In this document: piece by piece, positions 1 to 7,161 of the stretch | Position numbering within the stretch: the first letter of the stretch is position 1 | Layout: every line of letters starts with the position of its first letter | From: an uncultured Bacteroidia bacterium | GTDB lineage: Bacteria > Bacteroidota > Bacteroidia > NS11-12g > UBA9320 | DNA: 64,000 bases | Reading direction: 5' to 3' | Assembly (NCBI GenBank): GCA_943789165.1 | Contig: CALSTB010000004.1 | Coordinates: 1 to 64,000, forward strand | Made by a program: the position numbers and the translations under genes | The notes under the pieces: model-generated | Databases searched by the model: none | The model's input: the letters and a program-made list of their open reading frames with translations, nothing else | What the model was told of the DNA's origin: nothing

Positions 1-84
1 GCTCAAGCACGTGTGTTTAAGATTTTGGAAATTAGAAAAACGATTACCGCAAAATTGGGGATTGAAGGCGCCATTCCTGAATAA
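1..84 (+). CDS. C-terminal end of an unidentified protein (partial)
   Basis: The first 28 codons of the window are open in frame 1 and end in TAA; they encode 27 residues ending in GIEGAIPE. The gene begins before the window, so its size is unknown. The tail is basic then acidic and carries no motif I recognise, so I give no function. That it is real is supported by the bidirectional terminator hairpin that begins 2 nt after the stop. It is convergent with the cytochrome-like lipoprotein gene. Confidence 0.5.
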   Translation, partial: AQARVFKILEIRKTITAKLGIEGAIPE

Positions 85-85
85 A

Positions 86-121
86 AAAATGTCCGTTAAC
101 CTGTTGGAAAACGAACATTTT
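86..121. terminator. bidirectional intrinsic terminator
   Basis: AAAATGTCCGTT (86-97) pairs with AACGAACATTTT (110-121) with one C-A mismatch and a 12-nt loop. It has A-rich and T-rich flanks on both sides. It sits between two convergent genes whose stops are at 84 and 143, so it can end transcription from both sides. Confidence 0.6.
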
Positions 122-142
122 CATTTAATAAGTTTAATTCGA

Positions 143-517
143 CTACATCTCAGGGAAACTAGTCTTTTCCCAACACTCAAATTGTTGAATCACGTCGTCA
201 CTCAGTTTTGCGCCATTTCTCGGCATAGCTTCAAAACCATTTTCATGTTTGATGGCACCTAAAAAGTTTGCTTTTTCTGCAGCAGCTTTTACTTCGGCAT
301 ACGTACCAAGTTTGAAACCTCCGGCAGACACTGCGTGGCATGAAGAAGTGTTACATGACATGTCAACAATGGCTTTAATGTGTCCATTGTAGGTGATGGC
401 AATGCTGTCACACAACTCTTGAGATTGGTTGTTGGTTGATGGAGTTGGTTTTTCATCCTTACAACTGTACATCAACAAAAAAGCGGCACTTACCGCTATG
501 AGTAATATTTTTTTCAT
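143..517 (-). CDS. small heme-binding (cytochrome c-like) lipoprotein
   Basis: This encodes a 124-residue secreted lipoprotein. It has a type II signal peptide (KK at the N-terminus, hydrophobic stretch, lipobox LMYSC with Cys19) followed by a Thr/Ser/Pro linker. One CNTSSCH motif (CX4CH) near residues 54-60 and a downstream AMPRNG methionine resemble a mono-heme cytochrome with Met as the distal ligand. CX4CH is rarer than CXXCH but is known from multiheme cytochromes c3. A paralogue at 15422-15784 has a normal CTGCH and the same MP.xGxxLS...QxxCW tail. The reading frame runs on to 682, but a perfect promoter box at 536-543 and the signal peptide fix the start at 517. An electron-transfer role is inferred. 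Confidence 0.75.
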   Translation of the reverse strand: MKKILLIAVSAAFLLMYSCKDEKPTPSTNNQSQELCDSIAITYNGHIKAIVDMSCNTSSCHAVSAGGFKLGTYAEVKAAAEKANFLGAIKHENGFEAMPRNGAKLSDDVIQQFECWEKTSFPEM

Positions 518-535
518 ACTGTTTTTCTTACAGCC

Positions 536-543
536 CAAAAGTA
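536..543 (-). promoter_or_regulatory. promoter -7 box (TACTTTTG)
   Basis: The minus strand reads TACTTTTG, a perfect match to the Bacteroidetes TAnnTTTG box. It lies 18 nt upstream of the lipoprotein start at 517 and excludes the longer upstream start. Confidence 0.55.
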
Positions 544-596
544 TTAATAAATGACAAAATAGAATCGACAAGTTTCTGTGGGAAGTGTCAAAGTTT

Positions 597-1280
597 TTAG
601 ATGAGTCGATCTTTTTTAGTAATGGTGTTGTCAGCACAGTTGTATATCGACCCTGGGAACTTGTTGATGATTCGATAATCATGGGTCGCCATTAATATCG
701 AAGTGCCGTTGTCGGCAATGTCGTGAAGCAGCTTCATAATGTCATCCGAAACATCAGGGTCTAAATTACCCGTTGGTTCGTCAGCAAGTATCACCGAAGG
801 CTCGTTCAATAACGCTCTAGCGATTACAATACGTTGTTGCTCCCCACCTGATAATTCGTGTGGCATCTTATAATCTTTAGTCGACAAGCCAACCAAATCG
901 AGTACTTCCTTAGCTCTTTTTTCCATCTTGCTAGCATCTTTCCATTCGGTGGCTTTTAACACGAACAAAAGGTTGTCCATTACGTTTCGGTCCGACAACA
1001 ACTGAAAATCCTGAAAAACGATACCAATTTTACGACGTAAGAGAGGAATGGATTTGCGATTTAGGGCTTTAAGATCTGTACTTGCCACGTGTCCAGTTCC
1101 TTCGCGTAAAGGCAATTCGCCGTATAAGGTTTTAAGTAAACTGGATTTGCCACTACCCGTTTTTCCAATTAAGTAAGCAAACTCAGCGTTGTGAATGTCG
1201 ATGTTGACATCGTGTAAAACCAAGGTGTCGTTTGTTTGAAAAATAAACGCATTTGTTAAGGAAATGACCGGGTCTGACAT
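597..1280 (-). CDS. ftsE: cell-division ABC transporter ATP-binding protein FtsE
   Basis: This 227-residue ABC ATPase has Walker A GKTGSGKSS (about residues 39-47), a Q-loop (FQDFQ), the signature LSGGEQQR, Walker B VILADEPTGNLD and an H-loop (ATHD). The length, the LLSDRNVMDN segment and the lack of an extra domain fit FtsE. FtsE pairs with the membrane protein FtsX to control peptidoglycan hydrolases at the division site. No ftsX is adjacent, which is common in Bacteroidetes. A LolD-like ATPase is the main alternative. A TAAATTTG promoter box ends 4 nt before the ATG, suggesting a leaderless mRNA. Confidence 0.8.
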   Translation of the reverse strand: MSDPVISLTNAFIFQTNDTLVLHDVNIDIHNAEFAYLIGKTGSGKSSLLKTLYGELPLREGTGHVASTDLKALNRKSIPLLRRKIGIVFQDFQLLSDRNVMDNLLFVLKATEWKDASKMEKRAKEVLDLVGLSTKDYKMPHELSGGEQQRIVIARALLNEPSVILADEPTGNLDPDVSDDIMKLLHDIADNGTSILMATHDYRIINKFPGSIYNCADNTITKKDRLI

Positions 1281-1284
1281 GAGG

Positions 1285-1292
1285 CAAATTTA
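1285..1292 (-). promoter_or_regulatory. promoter -7 box of ftsE (TAAATTTG)
   Basis: TAAATTTG on the minus strand is a perfect TAnnTTTG match. Only four bases separate it from the ftsE ATG, so the transcript should start at or next to the start codon. Confidence 0.5.
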
Positions 1293-1390
1293 GCCCAATT
1301 GTAAACGCTATTTTGTTAAATTTTCAATTGTCATAAAAGCCATATCGGGAAATATTTTTCCCAATATGGTATTTTATTTAAAATTATACG

Positions 1391-1398
1391 TACTTTTG
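1391..1398 (+). promoter_or_regulatory. promoter -7 box (TACTTTTG)
   Basis: A perfect TAnnTTTG box lies 34 nt before the ATG at 1433. The longer candidate start at 1403 would fall about at the transcription start, so 1433 is preferred. Confidence 0.5.
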
Positions 1399-1432
1399 TG
1401 GCGTGTTGCTTCGGTGGCATGGAACTACTTTA

Positions 1433-2020
1433 ATGACGAGAATACTAAAAATATTAACCTTATCGGTTGTGCTATGTCTATGCACAATTCAATCATTTGC
1501 ACAAGGAAACAGCAATGGAAATGGGAATGGTGGAGGAAATGGCTATGCCTTCGGATTAGGTGTTAATATTCCTGAAGTATCTATAATCGCACTTCGTAGC
1601 AATCAAAGTACAAGTATTTCATTAGGTCTTGATGGACCAGCAGAAGCTGGATTGGGTGCAACCAATACCATGGACAGTTCAATATGGGTCAATTACACCT
1701 TTGTCAAAGGGAAGAATACCCGGCCAAAAGCAAAGATCTATGCAAAAATAGGGTCAGGGTCAGTGCCAAGTGGAATGGAATTGAACGTCGAAGCCACGAA
1801 TGCGACAAGCCATGGAAAAGGAAATAAAGGCACATCAACTGGTGAAATAACCCTTACATCCAGTGATCAGGCCATCATTGAAAATATCAAATCAGCCAAC
1901 ACTGGCAAAGGAGCGAGTCAAGGGCATAATCTGGTGTATAGCCTTGATTTATCCAACTACAATATTGTGAATTATTCCGCTCCAGTGGTTCTTACAATCG
2001 TTTATACTATTGCAGAATAG
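1433..2020 (+). CDS. secreted protein, first of three tandem paralogues
   Basis: This is a 195-residue protein with a Sec signal peptide ending near SFAQ, followed by a Gly/Asn-rich stretch. The mature part shares a pattern with the next two genes: IPEVSI near the N-terminus, xxAGL, a SSIWVNYT block, IYAKI.SGSVPSGM, a G..G turn, an (I)IENI helix and the end VYTIAE. The alternating hydrophobic pattern suggests an all-beta fold. I do not recognise a named family and assign no function. A tandem-duplicated surface or secreted protein is the best description. The start is chosen from the promoter and the signal peptide. Confidence 0.7.
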   Translation: MTRILKILTLSVVLCLCTIQSFAQGNSNGNGNGGGNGYAFGLGVNIPEVSIIALRSNQSTSISLGLDGPAEAGLGATNTMDSSIWVNYTFVKGKNTRPKAKIYAKIGSGSVPSGMELNVEATNATSHGKGNKGTSTGEITLTSSDQAIIENIKSANTGKGASQGHNLVYSLDLSNYNIVNYSAPVVLTIVYTIAE

Positions 2021-2033
2021 GGCCTAATAGCCT

Positions 2034-2041
2034 TATATTCG
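2034..2041 (+). promoter_or_regulatory. possible promoter -7 box (TATATTCG)
   Basis: TATATTCG fits TAnnTT(T/C)G and lies 18 nt before the TTG start of the second paralogue. It is just after the stop of the first, so each copy may have its own promoter. Confidence 0.35.
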
Positions 2042-2059
2042 TGACAAACGTCGCGATCG

Positions 2060-2629
2060 TTGTCAATTAATAGTAGATTAGTATGCATCCTTATTGGGTT
2101 GTCTTGTTGTCTTACAGGATTCACTCAAACCCCTGCAACACCATCTACTGTATCCCATTCGCTTCAAATCCAAATACCACAAGTAAGTTTAGTTAATGTC
2201 ATTGGGAATTCACACGTCAAGCTTGCCTTACAAGCTCCCATTGAGGCGGGTACATCCATAACCACAATCGATGTTGATTCAAGTTTCTGGTTAAACTACA
2301 GTTTTATTAAAGGAGGTGTTACTCAATCCAAAAATCATATTTATGCCCGAATCGCGAATGGATACGTACCTATGGGATTGTCCTTATCAGTATATGCCAA
2401 GCCATATCAGGGAATTGGTTTAGGAGGTTTTGGCATTTCTGTTGGTGCTGTAACCTTGGGGCAGAATGAACAGCGCGTTATTGAAAATATCTCATCGTGT
2501 TTCACTGGGACTGGTATTGGCAATGGTCATCAACTTGTTTACCAACTCAAATTGGACTCAGAAAAGTATGATTTGTTAGATTTCGAACAGTCTCAGCAAG
2601 TCTCTGTTGTTTATACCATTTCAGATTAA
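2060..2629 (+). CDS. secreted protein, second tandem paralogue (TTG start)
   Basis: This 189-residue paralogue shares IPQVSLVNV, SSFWLNYSFIKGG, IYARIANGYVPMGL, VIENISSCFTGTG and the terminal VVYTISD. It has a signal peptide ending near GFTQ. An in-frame stop at 2042-2044 leaves TTG at 2060 as the first start. Because the signal peptide begins immediately, a TTG start is likely. An ATG nearby (TATGCATCC) is out of frame. Its function is unknown; the repeated gene arrangement suggests diversification of one surface or secreted protein. Confidence 0.65.
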   Translation: MSINSRLVCILIGLSCCLTGFTQTPATPSTVSHSLQIQIPQVSLVNVIGNSHVKLALQAPIEAGTSITTIDVDSSFWLNYSFIKGGVTQSKNHIYARIANGYVPMGLSLSVYAKPYQGIGLGGFGISVGAVTLGQNEQRVIENISSCFTGTGIGNGHQLVYQLKLDSEKYDLLDFEQSQQVSVVYTISD

Positions 2630-2858
2630 GTTTCTAATTTCTGGAAACAAAAAATTTGTGGTTAGGGCGGTGTTGTCATAATCCACTGGTAGTTTTCGTC
2701 AAGATAAGTGTCTGTTTCATAGTGAATTGTGAGTTTTATCAACAATTTGGCCTCGTTAGTATTGACTAGATGTAAGTAGTAGATTTTAAAACTGGTATAG
2801 TGGTTGGTGCATATTTGTAGAACCTTTCAGGCCATTTTTTTAATACTGATACTTAACA

Positions 2859-3441
2859 ATGCGATTGATTAAACTATTTGTACTATGTACATTTTTATGC
2901 TTGTCGAATTTTACTGTATTCGCACAAGACGGAGAAGAAAACAACAACACAGTAGCCATTTCTATTCCTGAGGTAGCCATAATGGATATTGAGTCAAACG
3001 GGTCACAAAGTATTTCACTTGTCGTTGGAGCACCATCTGAAGCAGGTTTAATGATTGACCTAACTGCAGCCGCTGATAGTTCTCTTTGGTTGAACTATTC
3101 TTCGGTTAGGAGTAAAACAAATGAATCAGATAGAAGCATCTATGCTAAAGTGATAAGCGGAAGCGTTCCTTCTGGTTTAAAATTACGCGTAAAAGCCCAA
3201 CCATACACAGGTTCTGGAGATGGAAACCTTAGGAGTTCCTGCAAATGGTACAAGTGGGCGTGTTTTGATAAATACGGATCGGAGGATAATTAGAAGCATT
3301 AAGACGTGTTACACAGGTGATGGTGCTGGCAATGGACATCGACTAGATTACTCGTTAGAATTCCGTAATAATCAATACAATAAGATTGATTTCGATGACT
3401 CGAACACCGTGACCGTATTGTACACCATTACGGATAATTAA
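2859..3441 (+). pseudogene. secreted protein, third tandem paralogue, frameshifted
   Basis: The first part (2859 to about 3225) encodes a signal peptide ending FAQ, IPEVAIMDI, SSLWLNYSSV and IYAKVISGSVPSGL. At GDGN the frame departs from homology, while the next frame (open from 3220) continues with LGVPANG, RRIIRSI, TCYTGDGAGNGHRLDYSL and the family end VLYTITDN. Joining the two restores a protein of about 193 residues like its neighbours. One extra base in AAACCTTA (about 3222-3228) explains the break. It could be a real mutation or an assembly indel. A weak CATATTTG box lies at 2810-2817. Confidence 0.65.
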
Positions 3442-3459
3442 AACATGGAAAACTCTTAA

Positions 3460-3489
3460 TTGTCGAGAGTTTAATTTCTCCTAACTTTG
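3460..3489 (+). promoter_or_regulatory. promoter of the transhydrogenase operon
   Basis: TTG at 3460-3462, a 19-nt spacer and a perfect TAACTTTG at 3482-3489 fit the Bacteroidetes -33/-7 promoter. A short inverted repeat (AAACTCT 3450-3456 / AGAGTTT 3466-3472) overlaps the upstream part and could be a weak terminator or operator. Confidence 0.55.
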
Positions 3490-3512
3490 CCGCCAAAATA
3501 GAAGGAGGAGAA

Positions 3513-4613
3513 TTGAAATTAGCAGTACTGAAGGAAACGGACGCAGGTGAAACACGAGTAGCCATTGTTCCCAAATCAATTTCTAAATTAAAAGGCCTTG
3601 GATTTGAGGTTATTGTTCAAAGTGATGCAGGTAAAAATGCCGCATTTGCAGATGATGAGTACACCAAAGCAGGCGCTTCTATTGCGTCATCAGCAGCTGA
3701 GGCAATGTCTGGCGCTGACTTAATCATTAAAGTGAACCCGCCAACGAAGGAAGAAGTTGGCCATTTAAAAAAAGGACAAATCTGGATGTCGCAATTGTTT
3801 CATCGACTTAACGAAGAGTTGCTCGGTGATTTGAAAAATGCGGGTGTATCTGCTTTTAGTTTGGACGCAATGCCACGGATTTCAAGAGCCCAAAGCATGG
3901 ACGTGTTAAGTTCGCAAAGCAACTTATCCGGATACAAATCTGTAATCACTGGTGCTGATCATCTAGGGAAAATATTTCCAATGTTGATGACGGCAGCAGG
4001 TACCGTAACTCCAGCGAAGGTGTTAATCTTCGGAGTCGGTGTAGCTGGGTTGCAAGCCATAGCAACAGCCAAACGACTTGGGGCTATCGTTCAAGCGACC
4101 GACGTTCGACCAGAATGTAAAGAGCAAACAGAATCACTGGGAGCGAAATTCATAACTGTAGAAGACGACGGAGTTAAAACAGAAGGTGGTTATGCAAAAG
4201 AGGTCACTGCTGAATATTTAGCCAAACAAAAAGAAGCCGTTAATAAGTCTTTGGCTCAAGCCGACTTAGTCATTACCACTGCGTTGGTTCAAGGGGCTAA
4301 GGCGCCGATATTGATCTCCAAAGAGCAAATTGAATTGATGAAAAATGGCTCTGTTATAATTGATATGGCTGTAGCTAAGGGAGGTAATACGGCATTGAGT
4401 AAACCAGATGAGGTAGTTCACCACAATGGAGTTAAGATCGTTGGGGTAAGCAATTTTCCAGCGCAAATTCCAACCAATTCAAGTGAATTGTTGAGTAGAA
4501 ACATAGATACTTTTTTAGGCCATCTGATTTCTGATGGCAAGTTTAACTGGGACATGGAGGATGAAATTACCACAGGAACATTGGTAGTCAATAATCAAAC
4601 TGCAACCGCTTAA
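3513..4613 (+). CDS. pntAA: NAD(P) transhydrogenase subunit alpha, part 1 (NAD-binding domain I)
   Basis: This is a 366-residue soluble domain I that binds NAD(H) and passes hydride to NADP. It shows the N-terminal KET..GE.RVA block, the MPRISRAQSMDVLSSQ signature, a Rossmann motif (FGVGVAGLQA) and the GGYAKE mobile loop. It starts with TTG preceded by an unusually strong GGAGGAG, rare in this genome. The alpha subunit is split: the membrane part is the next gene, 11 nt downstream, as in Rhodospirillum rubrum rather than E. coli. The complex uses proton-motive force to make NADPH. Confidence 0.93.
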   Translation: MKLAVLKETDAGETRVAIVPKSISKLKGLGFEVIVQSDAGKNAAFADDEYTKAGASIASSAAEAMSGADLIIKVNPPTKEEVGHLKKGQIWMSQLFHRLNEELLGDLKNAGVSAFSLDAMPRISRAQSMDVLSSQSNLSGYKSVITGADHLGKIFPMLMTAAGTVTPAKVLIFGVGVAGLQAIATAKRLGAIVQATDVRPECKEQTESLGAKFITVEDDGVKTEGGYAKEVTAEYLAKQKEAVNKSLAQADLVITTALVQGAKAPILISKEQIELMKNGSVIIDMAVAKGGNTALSKPDEVVHHNGVKIVGVSNFPAQIPTNSSELLSRNIDTFLGHLISDGKFNWDMEDEITTGTLVVNNQTATA

Positions 4614-4624
4614 AAACTGAAATT

Positions 4625-4933
4625 ATGAATGAATTAATCGAATATTTTACAACCAATAAGGACATCGTATTTATCGTCATTTTGATGGTGTTTGTTGGAG
4701 TTGAAGTTATTGGGAACGTCCCAGCTGTATTACATACGCCTTTAATGTCTGGTGCCAACGCGATTCATGGCGTGGTAATCATCGGGGCTATTTTAGTGAT
4801 GTTGGATTCTGAGCCAGACAATTATTTGGCTTTGTCTCTTGGATTTTTAGCCGTCTTTTTAGGTACACTGAACGTTGTTGGTGGATTTGTGGTGACGGAT
4901 CGAATGTTGGAAATGTTTAAAAAGAAGAAGTAG
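4625..4933 (+). CDS. pntAB: NAD(P) transhydrogenase subunit alpha, part 2 (membrane)
   Basis: This 102-residue membrane protein has three hydrophobic segments. It includes the conserved EVIGNVPAVLHTPLMSGANAI stretch that is diagnostic of the alpha-subunit transmembrane part, and NVVGGFVVTDRML near the C-terminus. It ends in a lysine tail. With PntB it forms the proton channel of domain II. It lies between the soluble alpha gene and pntB in one operon with gaps of 11 and 24 nt. It has the usual length for the three-gene form. Confidence 0.93.
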   Translation: MNELIEYFTTNKDIVFIVILMVFVGVEVIGNVPAVLHTPLMSGANAIHGVVIIGAILVMLDSEPDNYLALSLGFLAVFLGTLNVVGGFVVTDRMLEMFKKKK

Positions 4934-4957
4934 GACTACTATTAAATCCATTACAAA

Positions 4958-6346
4958 ATGAATATCGACTTAATACATATTATATATCTATTCGCATCGG
5001 TTACCTTTATTCTAGGGTTAAAGATGCTGAGTAATCCTAAAACAGCGAGAAAAGGAAACTTAATCGCTGCCCTAGGTATGACGCTTGCAATCGTTGCCAC
5101 GATTGTCCTAAAGGAAAAAGAAGTAAGCCCAGTAATCTATTACCTGATCTTTGGTGCTATCGCGCTTGGAACAGTGGTTGGCTGGCTAACGGCAAAGAAG
5201 GTCCAAATGACCAAGATGCCAGAACTCGTATCTCTTTTTAACGGGATGGGAGGCGCCTGTGCTGCGTTAATCGGTTTGATTGAGTTCCCTAAGGTAGCTG
5301 CACACCATCCTGAGAAATTAGGTATCGTGCTTGCAGGTATGATTATCGGTTCTATTTCCTTCAGTGGAAGTATGATTGCCTGGGCAAAACTGAATGGTAC
5401 GCTACGCAACGCCATCCGATTACCCAAATACAATATTTTAAATACCATTATCCTCATTGGAATGGTGGCATACGCGGTGTTTATCGTAGCTGCTGGAGCC
5501 TATGCTTCTATGCATCTATATTTACTATTCACCATTGCAATTGTCTATGGTGTCTTGTTTGTGATACCAATCGGTGGAGCAGATATGCCAGTAGTGATAT
5601 CCTTATTAAACTCGTTTACTGGACTAGCAGCAGCTTTTGGTGGTTTCTTATACGACAACCAAGTGATGTTGACTGGTGGTATTCTAGTGGGTTCGGCTGG
5701 TACTTTGTTGACACTTGTGATGTGTAAGGCAATGAACAGACCTTTGTTTAGTGTCATTTTCGGCGCTTTCGGAGAAACTGCTGTAGCCAGCGGTGGAGGC
5801 GAAAGTCAGGGAAGTGTGCGAGAAGTGTCTGCGAGTGATTTAGCAGTTCAGATGAACTACAGCAGTAAAGTAATTATCGTTCCTGGATATGGTTTAGCAG
5901 TGGCACAAGCGCAGCACGTTGTGAAAGAACTGGAAACACTTTTAGAAGAGCGTGGGGTAGAAGTTGTCTATGCGATTCACCCTGTTGCTGGACGGATGCC
6001 TGGTCATATGAACGTTTTACTTGCCGAGAGTAATGTGGATTACGACAAGCTCAAGGAAATGGAAGATGTGAACCCAGAATTTGCCCAAACGGATGTTGTA
6101 TTAGTAATTGGCGCGAATGACGTGGTAAACCCAGCCGCTAAAACGGATCCAAGTAGCCCAATTTTTGGTATGCCAATTTTGGAAGTGGAATCGGCTAAGT
6201 CGGTAGTGGTTAACAAGCGAAGTATGAATGCCGGTTATGCAGGTATTCAAAACGAATTGTTCTTCCGAGATAAGACAAGTATGTTGTTCGGGGATGCCAA
6301 AAAGGTGTTAGGAGAACTCGTAAACGAACTTAAGAACTTAGACTAG
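4958..6346 (+). CDS. pntB: NAD(P) transhydrogenase subunit beta
   Basis: This 462-residue protein has an N-terminal membrane domain (about residues 1-260, eight or nine helices) and a C-terminal NADP-binding domain III. Domain III shows VPGYGLAVAQAQ, the IHPVAGRMPGHMNVLLAE region, IGANDVVNPAA and KRSMNAGYAG, all typical of PntB. It is the last gene of pntAA-pntAB-pntB. The complex couples proton entry to reduction of NADP by NADH, supplying NADPH for biosynthesis and oxidative defence. A weak hairpin follows at 6372-6400. Confidence 0.94.
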   Translation: MNIDLIHIIYLFASVTFILGLKMLSNPKTARKGNLIAALGMTLAIVATIVLKEKEVSPVIYYLIFGAIALGTVVGWLTAKKVQMTKMPELVSLFNGMGGACAALIGLIEFPKVAAHHPEKLGIVLAGMIIGSISFSGSMIAWAKLNGTLRNAIRLPKYNILNTIILIGMVAYAVFIVAAGAYASMHLYLLFTIAIVYGVLFVIPIGGADMPVVISLLNSFTGLAAAFGGFLYDNQVMLTGGILVGSAGTLLTLVMCKAMNRPLFSVIFGAFGETAVASGGGESQGSVREVSASDLAVQMNYSSKVIIVPGYGLAVAQAQHVVKELETLLEERGVEVVYAIHPVAGRMPGHMNVLLAESNVDYDKLKEMEDVNPEFAQTDVVLVIGANDVVNPAAKTDPSSPIFGMPILEVESAKSVVVNKRSMNAGYAGIQNELFFRDKTSMLFGDAKKVLGELVNELKNLD

Positions 6347-6371
6347 TACATTCTTCCTTTGTTATAATGTA

Positions 6372-6400
6372 CACGCCACGCCTAAGGCAGATGTTGCGTG
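6372..6400 (+). terminator. possible weak terminator after pntB
   Basis: CACGC (6372-6376) pairs with GCGTG (6396-6400) around an inner GCC-TAA-GGC hairpin. There is no clean T-run, so termination is uncertain. Confidence 0.3.
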
Positions 6401-6433
6401 TTCATTAGTTTTAATAAACTTGCACCCACGTAA

Positions 6434-7074
6434 ATGGGAAAGAAAAACAAGCTTGCAAAATTTGCCGAAATCAAAACGTTTGAGAATGTTTTCGAACACA
6501 CTGAAGCGCCTAAAGGGGAATGGAACAAGGCATTTAAAAAGGACCAACCACTGGTGTTAGAACTTGCCTGTGGCAAGGGTGAGTATACACTTGGATTGGC
6601 TCAACTTTATCCAGATAAAAACTTTCTTGGCCTAGATATTAAAGGCAATCGTATCTGGAAAGGTGCCAAGCAGGGTTTAGAAATGGGACTCGAAAATGCG
6701 GCCTTCTTACGCTGCCAGATTAACTTGATTTCACAACATTTTGAACCAGGAGAGGTATCTGAAATATGGATCACTTTTGCTGATCCCCAACCAAGAGACG
6801 GGAAGGCTAAGAAACGTTTAACCCATTTGAATTTTATTAAACAGTATCAACATATTGGTCAGTCTCCATTAACGATTAACTTAAAATGTGACTCAACGTT
6901 ACTATATGAATTTACCAAAGAGGTTATCGCTGAGAATGGTTTTAAAACATTAGTCGATGTAGACGATGTGACAGTTGGGAGGATCGTCCTGAAGAATTGA
7001 ACATACGAACGTTTTATGAAAGCATGTGGTTAGAAGAAGGTAAAAAGATCAAGTACCTGAAATTCCAAGTGTAA
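6434..7074 (+). CDS. trmB: tRNA (guanine-N7-)-methyltransferase TrmB, frameshifted near the 3' end
   Basis: This SAM-dependent methyltransferase makes m7G46 in tRNA. The first frame (6434-7000, 188 residues) shows the SAM motif LELACGKGEYT, FLGLDIKGNRIWKGAKQG, the ITFADPQPRDGKAKKRL catalytic region and NLKCDS. It then stops about 25 residues too soon. The other frame (about 6976-7074) reads WEDRPEELNIRTFYESMW, then LEEGKKIKYLKFQV and TAA, the expected TrmB C-terminus with the conserved TxYE motif. One missing base near 6974-6976 joins them into about 213 residues, the usual length. It is either a real frameshift that removes substrate-contacting residues or an assembly error. A TAAACTTG box lies at 6415-6422. 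Confidence 0.85.
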
Positions 7075-7094
7075 CAACTTTAAACAAAAGGCAT

Positions 7095-7127
7095 AAAAAA
7101 AACCCCGACAATTGCCGGGGTTTTTTT
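7095..7127. terminator. bidirectional intrinsic terminator
   Basis: An A-run plus ACCCCG pairs with CGGGGT plus seven T around an ACAATTGC loop. It sits between the convergent trmB and the large T9SS protein gene and works in both directions. Confidence 0.85.
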
Positions 7128-7161
7128 ATGGTGAGCTTAAAAACTCTTATAGTGGTAAATA

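Noticed and set aside
6434-7074. Programmed frameshift in trmB
   Set aside because: The shift site (ACAGTTGGGAGG) has no slippery heptamer or downstream structure that I can see.
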